DNA of 64,000 bases from Pseudaquabacterium inlustre (GCF_038066595.1 NZ_JBBUTH010000003.1:558001-622000); one strand, 5' to 3'; positions 17,846-28,609 are shown, counted from the stretch's first letter. Notes: generated from the letters alone by a model not told the origin. Made by a program: numbers and translations.

Positions 17846-18364
17846 ATGCTGCAAAACCTCAACGCACTGCTGGCGCCGGCGCTCATGGAGCGCCTGGTGC
17901 TGGTCGTCAACCATGTGCTGTCGCGCGAGCCCCAGGCGGTCGCGCGGCTGTTGCCGCACCAGGGCCGCGTGCTGCGGCTGGAACTGCTGCAGTTGCCGCG
18001 GCTGCTCCAGCCCGCGCCGCCGCTGGCCTTCCGGGTCACGCCGGCCGGCTTGGTGGAGTGGTGCCGCGAGCCGGTGGAGGCCGATCTGCGTGTGCGCATG
18101 GACGCCGCCAACCCGGCCGCGCTGGCGCTGCAGATGGTGGGTGGCGGCATGCCGTCACTCGACATCGATGGCGATGCCCAGTTGGCCACCGACGTCGACT
18201 GGTTGCTGAAAAACCTGCGCTGGGACGTGGCCGACGACCTGCAGCGCCTGTTCGGCCCGGTCGCCGCGCAGGAGGTCCACCGCGTGGGCAGCCTGCTGGC
18301 CCGTGGCCTGCGTGCGGCGCTGCAGGGCGCTGCCGTGGTGGCCGGGCGCATGCGCTCACGCTGA
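17846..18364 (+). CDS. ubiJ: Ubiquinone biosynthesis accessory factor UbiJ (SCP2 domain)
   Basis: A 172-residue protein with an SCP2-like lipid-binding domain (about 20-130: LAFRVTPAGLVEW, ALALQMVGGG, DGDAQLATDVDWLLKNLRWDVADDLQRLFG). The family binds ubiquinone intermediates and scaffolds the soluble Ubi complex. Its place just upstream of ubiB matches the conserved ubiE-ubiJ-ubiB order, though ubiE is not here. The ATG at 17846 was chosen over an in-frame TTG at 17828, since TACAAT immediately upstream looks like a -10 element. Confidence 0.87.
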   Translation: MLQNLNALLAPALMERLVLVVNHVLSREPQAVARLLPHQGRVLRLELLQLPRLLQPAPPLAFRVTPAGLVEWCREPVEADLRVRMDAANPAALALQMVGGGMPSLDIDGDAQLATDVDWLLKNLRWDVADDLQRLFGPVAAQEVHRVGSLLARGLRAALQGAAVVAGRMRSR

Positions 18365-18450
18365 TGCGGCGCCGGCCGACCTTCTGAACTGCGGCCGGGA
18401 ACCGGCCGGAGCATCCGGGCCTCCAAGCGGGCCACTCGAAAGCGCTGTGC

Positions 18451-20016
18451 ATGGGTCACTTCTTCCGTCTGGTCTACATCGGACTGACCGTCCTGCGGTT
18501 CGGCCTGGACGAGGTGGCCCTGTCGGGCTTCCGCCAGGGCTGGGTGCGGGTGCTGCTGCGCGTGGCCACCATCGGCCGTCGCAGCCGTCTGGATGCGCCG
18601 CGTGGCGCGCGGCTGCGCATGGCGCTGGAGCGGCTGGGGCCGATCTTCGTGAAGTTCGGCCAGGTGCTCAGCACGCGGCGCGACCTGATGCCGCCCGACA
18701 TCGCCGACGAACTGGCGCGGCTGCAGGACCGCGTGCCGCCTTTCCCGGGCGAGCAGGCCGTGGCCCTGGTCGAGAAGGCGTTCGGGCGCAGGCTCGACGA
18801 GGTGTTCGCGCAGTTCGACACCACGCCGGTGGCCAGCGCCTCGATCGCCCAGGTGCACTTCGCCACGCTGCGCAATGCCGACGGTTCGCCCGGCCGCGAG
18901 GTGGCCGTGAAGGTGCTGCGCCCGGGCATGCTCGATGTCATCGAGCATGACCTCGGCCTGCTGTACTCGCTGGCCCGGGTGGTCGAGCGTGTGTGGGCCG
19001 ACGGCAAGCGGCTGAAGCCCAAGGAGGTGGTGGCCGAGTTCGACACCTACCTGCACGACGAGCTCGACCTGGTGCGCGAAGCCGCCAACGCCGCCCAGCT
19101 GCGCCGCAACATGCAGGGCCTGGATCTGGTGCTGGTGCCCGAGATGGTGTGGGACTTCTGCACGCCCACCGTGATGGTGATGGAGCGCATGGACGGTGTG
19201 CCGATCAGCCAGATCGGCCGCCTGCGCGAGGCGGGGGTGGACATCAAGAAGCTGGCGCGCGACGGCGTCACGATCTTCTTCACCCAGGTGTTCCGCGATG
19301 GCTTCTTCCACGCCGACATGCACCCGGGCAACATCCAGGTCAGCATCGACCGCAAGAGCTTCGGCCGCTACATCGCGCTCGATTTCGGCATCGTCGGCAC
19401 GCTGACCGACTGGGACAAGGAATACCTGGCGCAGAACTTCCTGGCCTTCTTCCGCCGCGACTACAAGCGCGTGGCCGAACTGCACGTGGAAAGCGGCTGG
19501 GTGCCGCCGACCACCCGGGTGGATGCGCTGGAAAGCGCCATCCGTGCCGTGTGCGAGCCGCACTTCGACCGGCCGCTGAAGGACATCTCGCTGGGCCAGG
19601 TGCTGATGCGCCTGTTCCAGACCAGCCGCCGCTTCAATGTCGAGATCCAGCCGCAGCTGGTGCTGCTGCAGAAGACGCTGCTGAACATCGAGGGCCTGGG
19701 CCGCCAGCTCGACCCCGAGCTGGACCTGTGGAACACCGCCAAGCCCTTCCTCGAGACCTGGATGCAGCGCCAGGTGGGCTGGCCGGCCCTGGTGGAGCGG
19801 CTGAAGAACGAGGCGCCGCGCTACGCCCAGTTGCTGCCCGAGCTGCCGCGCCTGATGCACCAGGCGCTGCTGCGCGGGCGCGAGGCCGATCCGGCCGTGC
19901 TGGCCCTGGTGGCCGAGCAGCGGCGCACCAACCGGCTGCTGCAGGCGCTGCTGTACGGGGCCATCGGTTTCGTGGCCGGGGCGCTGGTGGCCCAGGTGCT
20001 GCTGCGCTGGCACTAG
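18451..20016 (+). CDS. ubiB: Ubiquinone biosynthesis regulatory kinase-like protein UbiB
   Basis: A 521-residue member of the ABC1/ADCK/UbiB atypical kinase family, needed for ubiquinone synthesis and probably for handling its lipid intermediates at the inner membrane. The family KxGQ motif is at 68-71 (KFGQ, inside FVKFGQVLSTRRDLMP), followed by an Ala-rich loop ASIAQVH, HADMHPGN near 287 and DFGIVG near 311. Two C-terminal hydrophobic helices (from about 490) anchor the protein. It begins 86 bases after ubiJ with the same orientation, so cotranscription is likely. Confidence 0.95.
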   Translation: MGHFFRLVYIGLTVLRFGLDEVALSGFRQGWVRVLLRVATIGRRSRLDAPRGARLRMALERLGPIFVKFGQVLSTRRDLMPPDIADELARLQDRVPPFPGEQAVALVEKAFGRRLDEVFAQFDTTPVASASIAQVHFATLRNADGSPGREVAVKVLRPGMLDVIEHDLGLLYSLARVVERVWADGKRLKPKEVVAEFDTYLHDELDLVREAANAAQLRRNMQGLDLVLVPEMVWDFCTPTVMVMERMDGVPISQIGRLREAGVDIKKLARDGVTIFFTQVFRDGFFHADMHPGNIQVSIDRKSFGRYIALDFGIVGTLTDWDKEYLAQNFLAFFRRDYKRVAELHVESGWVPPTTRVDALESAIRAVCEPHFDRPLKDISLGQVLMRLFQTSRRFNVEIQPQLVLLQKTLLNIEGLGRQLDPELDLWNTAKPFLETWMQRQVGWPALVERLKNEAPRYAQLLPELPRLMHQALLRGREADPAVLALVAEQRRTNRLLQALLYGAIGFVAGALVAQVLLRWH

Positions 20017-20131
20017 GCGCGCCGCGCCCGGTGCTGGCACTGTTCATGCAGGGCATTTGCACCGGGGCCAGCGTGGCCGCTGATAATCCCGCGCGATTCA
20101 TCCGCCCGTCACCGCCGTTCCACCGACCCGC

Positions 20132-21595
20132 ATGAACACCACCCTGATCGTCTTCGTCGTGCTCTACCTGCTGGGCACCCTGGGCCTCGGCATGTGGGCC
20201 GGCACGCGCATCAAGAATTCCACCGACTTCGCGATCGCCGGGCGCAGCCTGCCGCTGATCATGGTGATCACCACCACCTTCGCCACTTGGTTCGGGGCCG
20301 AGACGGTGATGGGCATCCCGGCCAAGTTCGTACAGGGCGGCCTGAACGCCATCGTCGAGGACCCGTTCGGCGCCGGCACCTGTCTGATCCTGGTGGGCCT
20401 GTTCTTCGCCAGCAAGCTCTACCGGATGAACCTGCTGACGATCGGCGACTTTTACCGCCACCGCTACGGCAAGGGCATCGAGGTGTTCTGCTCGGCGGCC
20501 ATCATCCTCAGCTACCTGGGCTGGGTGGCGGCGCAGATCACCGCGCTGGGCCTGGTGTTCAGCGTGCTGACCAACGGCGCGATGAGCGAGACCGCCGGCA
20601 TGATCGTCGGCACGCTGGCGGTGCTGATCTATGTGGTGGTGGGCGGCTTCCTGGCCGTGGCCTGGACCGACTTCATCCAGATGATCGTGCTGGTGGTGGG
20701 CATGAGCGTGATCGCCGTGTTCTCGGCCGATCTGGCGGGCGGTGCCGGCGTGGTGTTCGACAAGATCGCCTCGCAGGACCTGTGGCGCTTCCTGCCCGAG
20801 CCGAGCTTCAAGGATGTGGCCTTCTTCATCGGCGCGGCGGTCACGATGATGCTGGGCAGCATCCCGCAGCAGGACGTCTACCAGCGCGTGATGTCGGCCA
20901 AGGACGCCAACACCGCCCGCAATGGCGCGGTGATCGGCGGTGCCAGCTACATCCTGTTCGCCTTCGTGCCGATGTTCGTGGTGGCCAGCGCGGTGGTGGT
21001 GATGGGCGAGCAGGCCATGACCATCGCCAAGGAGGACTACCAGCGCCTGCTGCCCACCTTCGTGATGAGCAAGATGCCGCTGGTGATGCAGATCCTGTTC
21101 TTCGGCGCGCTGCTGTCGGCGATCAAGAGCACCTCGTCGGCCACGCTGCTGGCGCCGTCGACCAGCTTCGTCGAGAACATCCTGAAGAACCTGCGCCCGC
21201 ACATGGGTGACAAGCAGCAGCTGCGCGCGATGCGTTTTTCCATCGTGGCCTTCGCCGGCCTGGTACTGGCCTACGCCATCGCGATGAAGGGCACGCCGAT
21301 CTACGACCTGGTGTCCTCGGCCTACCAGGTGACGCTGGTGGCGGCCTTCGTGCCGCTGGTCTTCGGCCTGTACTGGAAGCGCGCCACGACGCAGGGCGCC
21401 ATCTTCTCGGTGGTGGCCGGCCTCGCGGTGTGGATCGCGTGTTTCCCGCAGGTCAGCCCGATCGGCGAGCAGTTCCCCGGCCAGCTGGCCGGCCTGCTGG
21501 CGGCGGTGGCTGGCATGCTGCTGGGCTCGCTGGCGCCGCAGTGGCTGCGCAACCGCCATGAGGCCGATCACCATGTCAAGGGCTTGAACTCCTGA
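20132..21595 (+). CDS. Sodium:solute symporter family transporter
   Basis: A 487-residue inner-membrane protein with about 13 helices and sodium:solute symporter features: the N-terminal GLGMWAGTRIKNSTDFAIAGRSLP, ATWFGAETVMG, and LMTI-like DFYRHRYGKG in an early loop. The C-terminal LVSSAYQVTLVAAFVPLVFGLYW resembles proline/pantothenate-type members, but the substrate cannot be assigned from sequence. A -10-like TGATAAT lies at 20081-20087, about 45 bases before the ATG, so it may have its own promoter although ubiB is just upstream. Confidence 0.85.
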   Translation: MNTTLIVFVVLYLLGTLGLGMWAGTRIKNSTDFAIAGRSLPLIMVITTTFATWFGAETVMGIPAKFVQGGLNAIVEDPFGAGTCLILVGLFFASKLYRMNLLTIGDFYRHRYGKGIEVFCSAAIILSYLGWVAAQITALGLVFSVLTNGAMSETAGMIVGTLAVLIYVVVGGFLAVAWTDFIQMIVLVVGMSVIAVFSADLAGGAGVVFDKIASQDLWRFLPEPSFKDVAFFIGAAVTMMLGSIPQQDVYQRVMSAKDANTARNGAVIGGASYILFAFVPMFVVASAVVVMGEQAMTIAKEDYQRLLPTFVMSKMPLVMQILFFGALLSAIKSTSSATLLAPSTSFVENILKNLRPHMGDKQQLRAMRFSIVAFAGLVLAYAIAMKGTPIYDLVSSAYQVTLVAAFVPLVFGLYWKRATTQGAIFSVVAGLAVWIACFPQVSPIGEQFPGQLAGLLAAVAGMLLGSLAPQWLRNRHEADHHVKGLNS

Positions 21596-21659
21596 GCCTC
21601 GACCCCAGCTGCGCGTTCGGGCGGGGCGCATGGCGGCGGCGCCGTCAGGGCGCGCCCCT

Positions 21660-21665
21660 TATACT
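21660..21665 (+). promoter_or_regulatory. Candidate -10 element upstream of fmdB
   Basis: TATACT lies 27 bases before the fmdB ATG in a GC-rich gap. It is a near-consensus -10, but no matching -35 is seen. It would serve the fmdB-DUF502-aspS series. Confidence 0.4.
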
Positions 21666-21692
21666 TTCACGTTTTGCGTCAAGGGTTTAGCC

Positions 21693-22019
21693 ATGCCGAT
21701 CTACGCCTATCGCTGCGGTGCCTGCGGCCACGCGAAGGACGTGCTGCAGAAGATTTCCGACCCCGTGCTGACCACCTGCCCGGCCTGCGGGGCCGAGGCC
21801 TTCAGCAAGCAGGTCACGGCCGCCGGTTTCCAGCTCAAGGGATCGGGCTGGTACGTCACCGACTTCAAGGGCGGTGGCAGCAACAGCGGCACCTCGGCGC
21901 CTGCCACGGGTGCGGCCGCCGGCACGGCAGCCGCTGCCACAGGCGGCGAATCGAAGGCCGAATCCACGTCCAGCGCCTCGCCGGCGGCGGGCTGTGGCGG
22001 CTCCTGCGCCTGCCATTGA
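21693..22019 (+). CDS. FmdB-family zinc-ribbon protein
   Basis: A 108-residue protein with an N-terminal zinc ribbon (MPIYAYRCGACGHAKD and TTCPACGAEAFSKQ: two CxxC pairs, at 8-11 and about 33-36) of the FmdB type. An Ala/Gly/Ser-rich tail ends in GCGGSCACH, which adds more cysteines. The function is unknown; the family was named for a putative regulator of formamidase. The ATG at 21693 is the usual start for the MPIYxY family. It precedes DUF502 and aspS in a gene order common in betaproteobacteria. Confidence 0.85.
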   Translation: MPIYAYRCGACGHAKDVLQKISDPVLTTCPACGAEAFSKQVTAAGFQLKGSGWYVTDFKGGGSNSGTSAPATGAAAGTAAAATGGESKAESTSSASPAAGCGGSCACH

Positions 22020-22052
22020 CGCGCGCCTGACCTCCAACCCACCTCGTCCACC

Positions 22053-22703
22053 GTGAAAAAGTACGTCATCGCCGGGCTGCTCGTCTGGCTGCCGCTGGCC
22101 ATCACCGTCTGGGTGCTGCTGTGGCTGCTGGGCCTGATGGACGGCGTGTTCCTGTCGCTGCTTTCGGTGGGCCAGGTGGTGCTGCCGGCCGGGGCCGATG
22201 CCTCGCTGGAGCGCCTGCGCCATGTGCCGGGCCTGAGCGTGGTGGTCATGGTCTCCATGCTGCTGGCCACCGGCGTCTTCGTCACCAACATCTTCGGCCA
22301 GTGGTGGGTGCGACAGTGGGACCGGCTGATCAACCGCATCCCGCTGGTCAAGTCGATCTACAGCTCGGTCAAGCAGGTCTCCGACACGCTGTTCTCCAGC
22401 AGCGGCAACGCCTTCCGCGAGGCCGTGCTGGTGCAGTACCCGCACCAGGGGTCGTGGACCATCGGTTTCGTCACCGGCAAGCCGGCCAGCGAAGTGGCGG
22501 CCCACCTGGACGGCGAGCACATCGGCCTGTATGTGCCGACCACGCCCAACCCCACCTCGGGCTTCTTCCTCATCATGCCCCGCTCGGCCGTGCGCCCGCT
22601 GCACATGAGCGTGGACGAGGCGCTGAAGTACATCATCTCGATGGGCGTGGTGGCCCCGCCGCCGCCCGCACCGCCGGCCGCGCCGGTGGCGGCGCGAAAT
22701 TGA
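22053..22703 (+). CDS. DUF502 family membrane protein
   Basis: A 216-residue inner-membrane protein of the DUF502 family. It has two N-terminal helices (about 4-28 and 60-85) and a conserved soluble part with VKSIYSSVKQVSDTLF, GFVTG and TPNPTSGFFLIMPRSAV, ending in a Pro/Ala-rich tail. The start is GTG at 22053 (protein begins MKKYVIAGLLVWLPLAITVWVL), typical for the family. It has no known biochemical role. It lies 33 bases after fmdB and 138 bases before aspS. Confidence 0.9.
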   Translation: MKKYVIAGLLVWLPLAITVWVLLWLLGLMDGVFLSLLSVGQVVLPAGADASLERLRHVPGLSVVVMVSMLLATGVFVTNIFGQWWVRQWDRLINRIPLVKSIYSSVKQVSDTLFSSSGNAFREAVLVQYPHQGSWTIGFVTGKPASEVAAHLDGEHIGLYVPTTPNPTSGFFLIMPRSAVRPLHMSVDEALKYIISMGVVAPPPPAPPAAPVAARN

Positions 22704-22841
22704 CGGGGCCGGGCGCACAGGCGCTGCCCCCGGTCCTGACGGCCCGCTCGCCGGCCGCGTCCTGACGCCAACCCCCCTGCATCCTCGGTGCCCGCGCAGC
22801 GCGCCGGCCCGACCCCCGAATCCGCCTGGAGCAAGAACACC

Positions 22842-24632
<1,791 letters not shown>

Positions 24633-24651
24633 CCGCTGTGGCCCGCGAGAT

Positions 24652-24704
24652 CGGCGGGCCCTGTGACACCATATCGGGCCCGCCGGCACTGCGCCGCGGG
24701 CCCG
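24652..24704 (+). promoter_or_regulatory. Competing hairpins between aspS and aroG (terminator or attenuator)
   Basis: Three copies of a GGGCCC-centred sequence can pair in exclusive ways. CGGCGGGCCC (24652-24661) pairs perfectly with GGGCCCGCCG (24676-24685). Alternatively CGGGCCCG (24675-24682) pairs with CGGGCCCG (24697-24704), which is followed by TTTGCTTT. The second hairpin looks like a weak intrinsic terminator and the first like an anti-terminator. It may simply end aspS, or it may set aroG expression. No leader peptide rich in aromatic codons is visible. Confidence 0.5.
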
Positions 24705-24725
24705 TTTGCTTTCAAAGCCCTTGCC

Positions 24726-25847
24726 ATGACCACCGCCCAACGCCCCGACGTCGACCAGCCGGCCGCCGCACCCGCCGCCACCCACGACACCACGCGCATC
24801 GACGACACGCGCATTGCCGCGGTGCGGGCACTGGTGTCGCCGGCCGTGCTGCTGGAGGAGTTGCCGGTCACGCCCGAGGTCGAGGGGCTGGTCGAGCGTA
24901 CGCGTGCGGCCATCGGCGATGTGCTGCACGGCCGCGACGACCGGCTGGTGGCCGTGGTGGGGCCGTGCTCCATCCACGACCGTGCCGATGCGCTGCACTA
25001 CGCCCGCCTGCTCGAGCGCCTGGCGGCCGAACTGCGTGACGACCTGCTGATCGTGATGCGCGTGTACTTCGAGAAGCCGCGCACCACCGTGGGCTGGAAG
25101 GGCCTGATCAACGATCCGCGCCTGGACGGCAGCTTCCGCATCAACGAGGGCCTGCGCCTGGCGCGCGAGATCCTGCTGGAGATCAGCGCGCTGGGCCTGC
25201 CGGCCGGCACCGAGTTCCTCGACCTGCTGACGCCGCAGTACATGAGCGACCTGATCGCCTGGGGCGCCATCGGTGCGCGCACCACCGAGAGCCAGAGCCA
25301 CCGCCAGCTGGCCTCGGGCCTGAGCTGCCCGGTGGGCTTCAAGAACGGCACCGACGGGGGTGTGCAGGTGGCGGCCGACGCGGTGGTGTCGGCCGCGGCG
25401 CCGCACAGCTTCATGGGCATGACCAAGATGGGCGTGGCGGCCATCTTCGAGACGCGCGGCAACGCCGACGGCCACATCATCCTGCGTGGCGGCAGCAAGG
25501 CGCCCAACTACGACGCCGCGGCCATCGAGGCGGCCTGCGCCGTGCTGCGCAAGGCCGGCCTGGCCGAGCGCGTGATGGTCGACTGCTCGCATGCCAACTC
25601 CGCCAAGCAGCACCGCCGCCAGATCGAGGTGGCCGCCGACATCGGCGCGCAGATCGCCGGTGGCGAGCGGCGCATCATGGGCGTGATGGTCGAAAGCCAC
25701 CTGCACGAGGGCCGTCAGGACCTGAAGACCGGCACGGCGCCGGCGCCCGGCGTGTCGGTCACCGATGCCTGCATCGGCTGGGACGACACGGTGCCGCTGC
25801 TGCGCGGCCTGGCCGAGGCGGTGCGGGCCAGGCGCGCCAGGGGCTGA
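24726..25847 (+). CDS. aroG: 3-deoxy-7-phosphoheptulonate (DAHP) synthase, class I
   Basis: A 373-residue enzyme that condenses phosphoenolpyruvate and erythrose-4-phosphate, the first step of the shikimate pathway. It contains VVGPCSIHD, the phosphate-binding RVYFEKPRTTVGWKGL, GTEFLD, GARTTESQSHR, KNGTDG and the metal ligand region CSHANSAKQH. This is the AroF/G/H type with an N-terminal extension of about 20 Ala/Pro-rich residues. The ATG at 24726 was chosen; an in-frame GTG at 24663 lies in the hairpin region. It lies 93 bases after aspS and 8 bases before nudB. Confidence 0.95.
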   Translation: MTTAQRPDVDQPAAAPAATHDTTRIDDTRIAAVRALVSPAVLLEELPVTPEVEGLVERTRAAIGDVLHGRDDRLVAVVGPCSIHDRADALHYARLLERLAAELRDDLLIVMRVYFEKPRTTVGWKGLINDPRLDGSFRINEGLRLAREILLEISALGLPAGTEFLDLLTPQYMSDLIAWGAIGARTTESQSHRQLASGLSCPVGFKNGTDGGVQVAADAVVSAAAPHSFMGMTKMGVAAIFETRGNADGHIILRGGSKAPNYDAAAIEAACAVLRKAGLAERVMVDCSHANSAKQHRRQIEVAADIGAQIAGGERRIMGVMVESHLHEGRQDLKTGTAPAPGVSVTDACIGWDDTVPLLRGLAEAVRARRARG

Positions 25848-25855
25848 GTGACGGC

Positions 25856-26332
25856 ATGACCCGGCCGCCCAAGATTCCCGAGAGCGTGCTGGTGGTGATC
25901 CACACGCCGGCGCTCGAGGTGCTGCTGATCGAGCGTGCCGACCGCCCCGGCTACTGGCAGAGCGTGACCGGCAGCAAGGACGCGCTGGACGAGCCGCTGC
26001 TCAGCACCTGCATCCGCGAGGTGGCCGAGGAAACCGGCATCGTCGTCGGCTCGCCAGATGTGCCGATGGCCGCGCTGCGCGACTGGCAGCTGGCCAATGT
26101 CTACGAGATCTATCCGGTGTGGCGCCACCGCTATGCGCCGGGCGTGACGCACAACACCGAGCATGTGTTCGGCCTGACCGTGCCCGCCGGCACGCCGGTG
26201 GTGCTGAGCCCGCGCGAGCACCTGCGTCACCAGTGGCTGCCCTGGCGCGAGGCGGCCGACCGCTGCTTCTCGCCCAGCAATGCCGAGGCCATCCTGCACC
26301 TGCCGCGCTGGCGGCGGCCGGCCGCCGACTGA
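25856..26332 (+). CDS. nudB: Dihydroneopterin triphosphate diphosphatase (Nudix)
   Basis: A 158-residue Nudix hydrolase that removes pyrophosphate from dihydroneopterin triphosphate in folate synthesis. The Nudix box is readable as GSKDALDEPLLSTCIREVAEETGI at about 40-63, with the core REVAEETG intact. WQSVTGS and the C-terminal HQWLPWREA match NudB. It follows aroG by 8 bases and precedes an EEP hydrolase by 12, a grouping frequent in betaproteobacteria (aspS-nudB-EEP-clsB). Confidence 0.88.
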   Translation: MTRPPKIPESVLVVIHTPALEVLLIERADRPGYWQSVTGSKDALDEPLLSTCIREVAEETGIVVGSPDVPMAALRDWQLANVYEIYPVWRHRYAPGVTHNTEHVFGLTVPAGTPVVLSPREHLRHQWLPWREAADRCFSPSNAEAILHLPRWRRPAAD

Positions 26333-26344
26333 ACCCGCACGCCG

Positions 26345-27145
26345 ATGTCGCACGCCTCCTTCGCCCCGTCGCGCCTGGGCAGTCGCCACAGCAGCCAGTT
26401 GCTGCGCGTGGCCACCTACAACATCCACAAGGGCGTGCGCGGCGTGGGTCCGCGCAAGCGGCTGGAGATCCACAACCTGGGCCTGGGCATCGAGGCGCTG
26501 GACGCCGATCTGGTGTGCCTGCAGGAGGTGCGGCTGTTCCACCACGGCGAGGCGCGGCGCTTCGCCCGCACGCACCTGGGCTGGCCAGAGCTGGGGCAGG
26601 CCGAGTTCCTGGCCCCCGACGGCTATGACGTGGCCTACCGCACCAATGCTGTCACGCGGCAGGGCGAGCATGGCAATGCGCTGCTGTCGCGCTGGCCGAT
26701 CGGCGAGGTGGGCCACCACGACGTCAGCGACCATGCCTTCGAGCAGCGCGGCCTGCTGCACGTGCCGGTGCAATGGCAGGGTGTGGAGGTGCATGCGGTG
26801 GTGGCGCATTTCGGCCTGATCCATTCCAGCCGGGTGCGCCAGGTCGAGCGCCTGGCCGAGTTCATCGCCGCCGAGGTGCCCGCCGGCGCGCCGCTGCTGG
26901 TGGCCGGCGATTTCAATGACTGGGGCGAGAAGCTCGACGGCCCCTTCGCCGATGCCGGCCTGACCCGCGCGCGCGATGGCAGCGACCGGGCGCACCGCAC
27001 CTTCCCGAGCCGGGTGCCGGTGTTCGCGCTGGACCGTGTCTACACCCGTGGCCTGCGCTGCGAGTCGGCCACCGTGCCGCGCGGTGCCGGCTGGGCGCGC
27101 ATGTCCGACCACCTGCCACTGCTGGTGGAACTGCGGCTGGACTGA
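26345..27145 (+). CDS. Endonuclease/exonuclease/phosphatase-family hydrolase
   Basis: A 266-residue soluble member of the EEP superfamily. Motifs in order are YNIHKG (about 26-31), LVCLQEV, RQGEHGNALLSRWPI, VAHFGL, the metal/catalytic GDFND (about 184-188), and the C-terminal SDHLPLLVEL. The substrate is unknown; members act on nucleic acids, phospholipids or phosphoinositides. It sits immediately before clsB in a conserved pair, which suggests a phospholipid-related role, but that is inference. Confidence 0.85.
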   Translation: MSHASFAPSRLGSRHSSQLLRVATYNIHKGVRGVGPRKRLEIHNLGLGIEALDADLVCLQEVRLFHHGEARRFARTHLGWPELGQAEFLAPDGYDVAYRTNAVTRQGEHGNALLSRWPIGEVGHHDVSDHAFEQRGLLHVPVQWQGVEVHAVVAHFGLIHSSRVRQVERLAEFIAAEVPAGAPLLVAGDFNDWGEKLDGPFADAGLTRARDGSDRAHRTFPSRVPVFALDRVYTRGLRCESATVPRGAGWARMSDHLPLLVELRLD

Positions 27146-27158
27146 CGCGGGCTGCGAG

Positions 27159-28520
27159 ATGTCGCCCGCCCTGCCGCCACCGCGCCAGCCCGCCCCGCCA
27201 TCGCCCGCCGATGCACCGGCCGGCGACGCCGATACGCGCCGGGACGCCGACCCGGCCGACCGCGGCGGGCACGCCCGCCTGAGTGGCGGCAACCAGGTGC
27301 GTCTGCTGGCCGGGGGCGACGAGTTGTTCCCGGCCATGTGCCTGGCCATCGCCGGGGCGCGGCATCAGGTCTGGCTGGCCACCTACATCTTCCACGACGA
27401 CGCGGCGGCCCAGGCGATCGCCGAGGCGCTGGTGGAGGCGGCGCGCCGCGGCGTCTGGGTGGGCGTGGTGGTGGACGGATTCGGCAGCAAGGCCAGCCTG
27501 CCGGTGCTGCACCGCTGGCTGCAGAACGGCGGCGTCAACCTGGCGGTGTTCCGGCCCGTCGACCGCTGGTGGCGGCTGCTGCAGCCCGGGCAGTTGCGCC
27601 GCCTGCACCACAAGCTGTGCGTGGTGGATGGTGAGGTCGGCTTCGTTGGCGGCATCAACGTCATCGACGACCGCAACGACCTGAACCACGGCTGGTCCGA
27701 CCGGCCGCGGCTGGACTTCGCCGTGCAGTTGCAAGGGCCGGTGGTGGCGCTGGTGGAGCAGACCGCGCGCGCGCTGTGGAGCCGCGCCGCGCTCGGCGCC
27801 GACTGGCGCGACGAGGTGCAGCAGCTGTGGCGCAGCGCCGAGCCGCTGGCGCGCGCGCGCCGCATCGCCGGCCGCCTGCGCCTGCCCCGCAGCGAACGCC
27901 AGGCGGCCGATGCCGCCGATGCGCTGGCCCAGGCGGCACTGCCGCCCATGCGCGCCATGCTGCTGGTGCGCGACAACCTGCGCCGCCGCCGCGCCATCGA
28001 GCTGGCCTACATCGACGCCATTCGCAGCGCCTCGCGCCGCGTCGACATCGTCTGCCCGTACTTCTACCCCGGCCAGCGGTTCCGCCGTGCACTGCGCCAG
28101 GCGGCGCAGCGCGGCGTGCATGTGCGCCTGCTGCTGCAAGGCAAGGTGGACTACCGCTTCGCCGCGCTGGCGGCCCAGGTGCTGTACGACGAACTGCTGG
28201 CGGTGGGTGTGCAGGTGTTCGAGTACACGCCGGCCTTCCTGCACGCCAAGGTGGCGGTGGTCGACGACGACTGGGCCACCGTCGGCAGTTCCAACATCGA
28301 CCCGCTGAGCCTGCTGCTGAACCTGGAGGCCAATGTGGTGGTGCGCGATGCCGGGTTCGCCGGCGACCTGGCCCTGCGCTTCGAGGCGGCCGTGGCCGCC
28401 TCGCGCGAGGTGGTGCGCCCGCCGGTCAGCCGCGGTGGCTGGTCCATGCTGCGGCGGGGCTTCGTGGCCTGGACGGCGCACTGGTTCCTGCGCCTGGCCG
28501 GCATGAGCGGGCGCTATTGA
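27159..28520 (+). CDS. clsB: Cardiolipin synthase ClsB (phospholipase D family)
   Basis: A 453-residue enzyme with two HKD motifs: HHKLCVVD near residue 150, inside LRRLHHKLCVVDGEVGFVGG, and HAKVAVVDDD near 362 followed by GSSNIDPLSL. It lacks N-terminal membrane helices and has a short Pro-rich N-terminus, which fits ClsB rather than ClsA. The family makes cardiolipin from phosphatidylglycerol at the inner membrane. The ATG at 27159 begins 13 bases after the EEP hydrolase stop; a longer frame from 26976 is a shadow inside that gene. Confidence 0.9.
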   Translation: MSPALPPPRQPAPPSPADAPAGDADTRRDADPADRGGHARLSGGNQVRLLAGGDELFPAMCLAIAGARHQVWLATYIFHDDAAAQAIAEALVEAARRGVWVGVVVDGFGSKASLPVLHRWLQNGGVNLAVFRPVDRWWRLLQPGQLRRLHHKLCVVDGEVGFVGGINVIDDRNDLNHGWSDRPRLDFAVQLQGPVVALVEQTARALWSRAALGADWRDEVQQLWRSAEPLARARRIAGRLRLPRSERQAADAADALAQAALPPMRAMLLVRDNLRRRRAIELAYIDAIRSASRRVDIVCPYFYPGQRFRRALRQAAQRGVHVRLLLQGKVDYRFAALAAQVLYDELLAVGVQVFEYTPAFLHAKVAVVDDDWATVGSSNIDPLSLLLNLEANVVVRDAGFAGDLALRFEAAVAASREVVRPPVSRGGWSMLRRGFVAWTAHWFLRLAGMSGRY

Positions 28521-28609
28521 CCGCGCCGCGCTGTTCGGTGAGTGCGCTGCTGGATCTCCTGACACGGCGTTGTGCAGGAAGTCACCGCCATCAACGCCTG
28601 GATTTCACC

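Noticed and set aside
16723..20040. Open frame of about 1100 codons on the minus strand
   Set aside because: It lies antisense to ubiJ and ubiB and over part of the priming transferase in another frame. Composition is low-complexity His/Gln/Arg, typical of GC-rich shadow frames.
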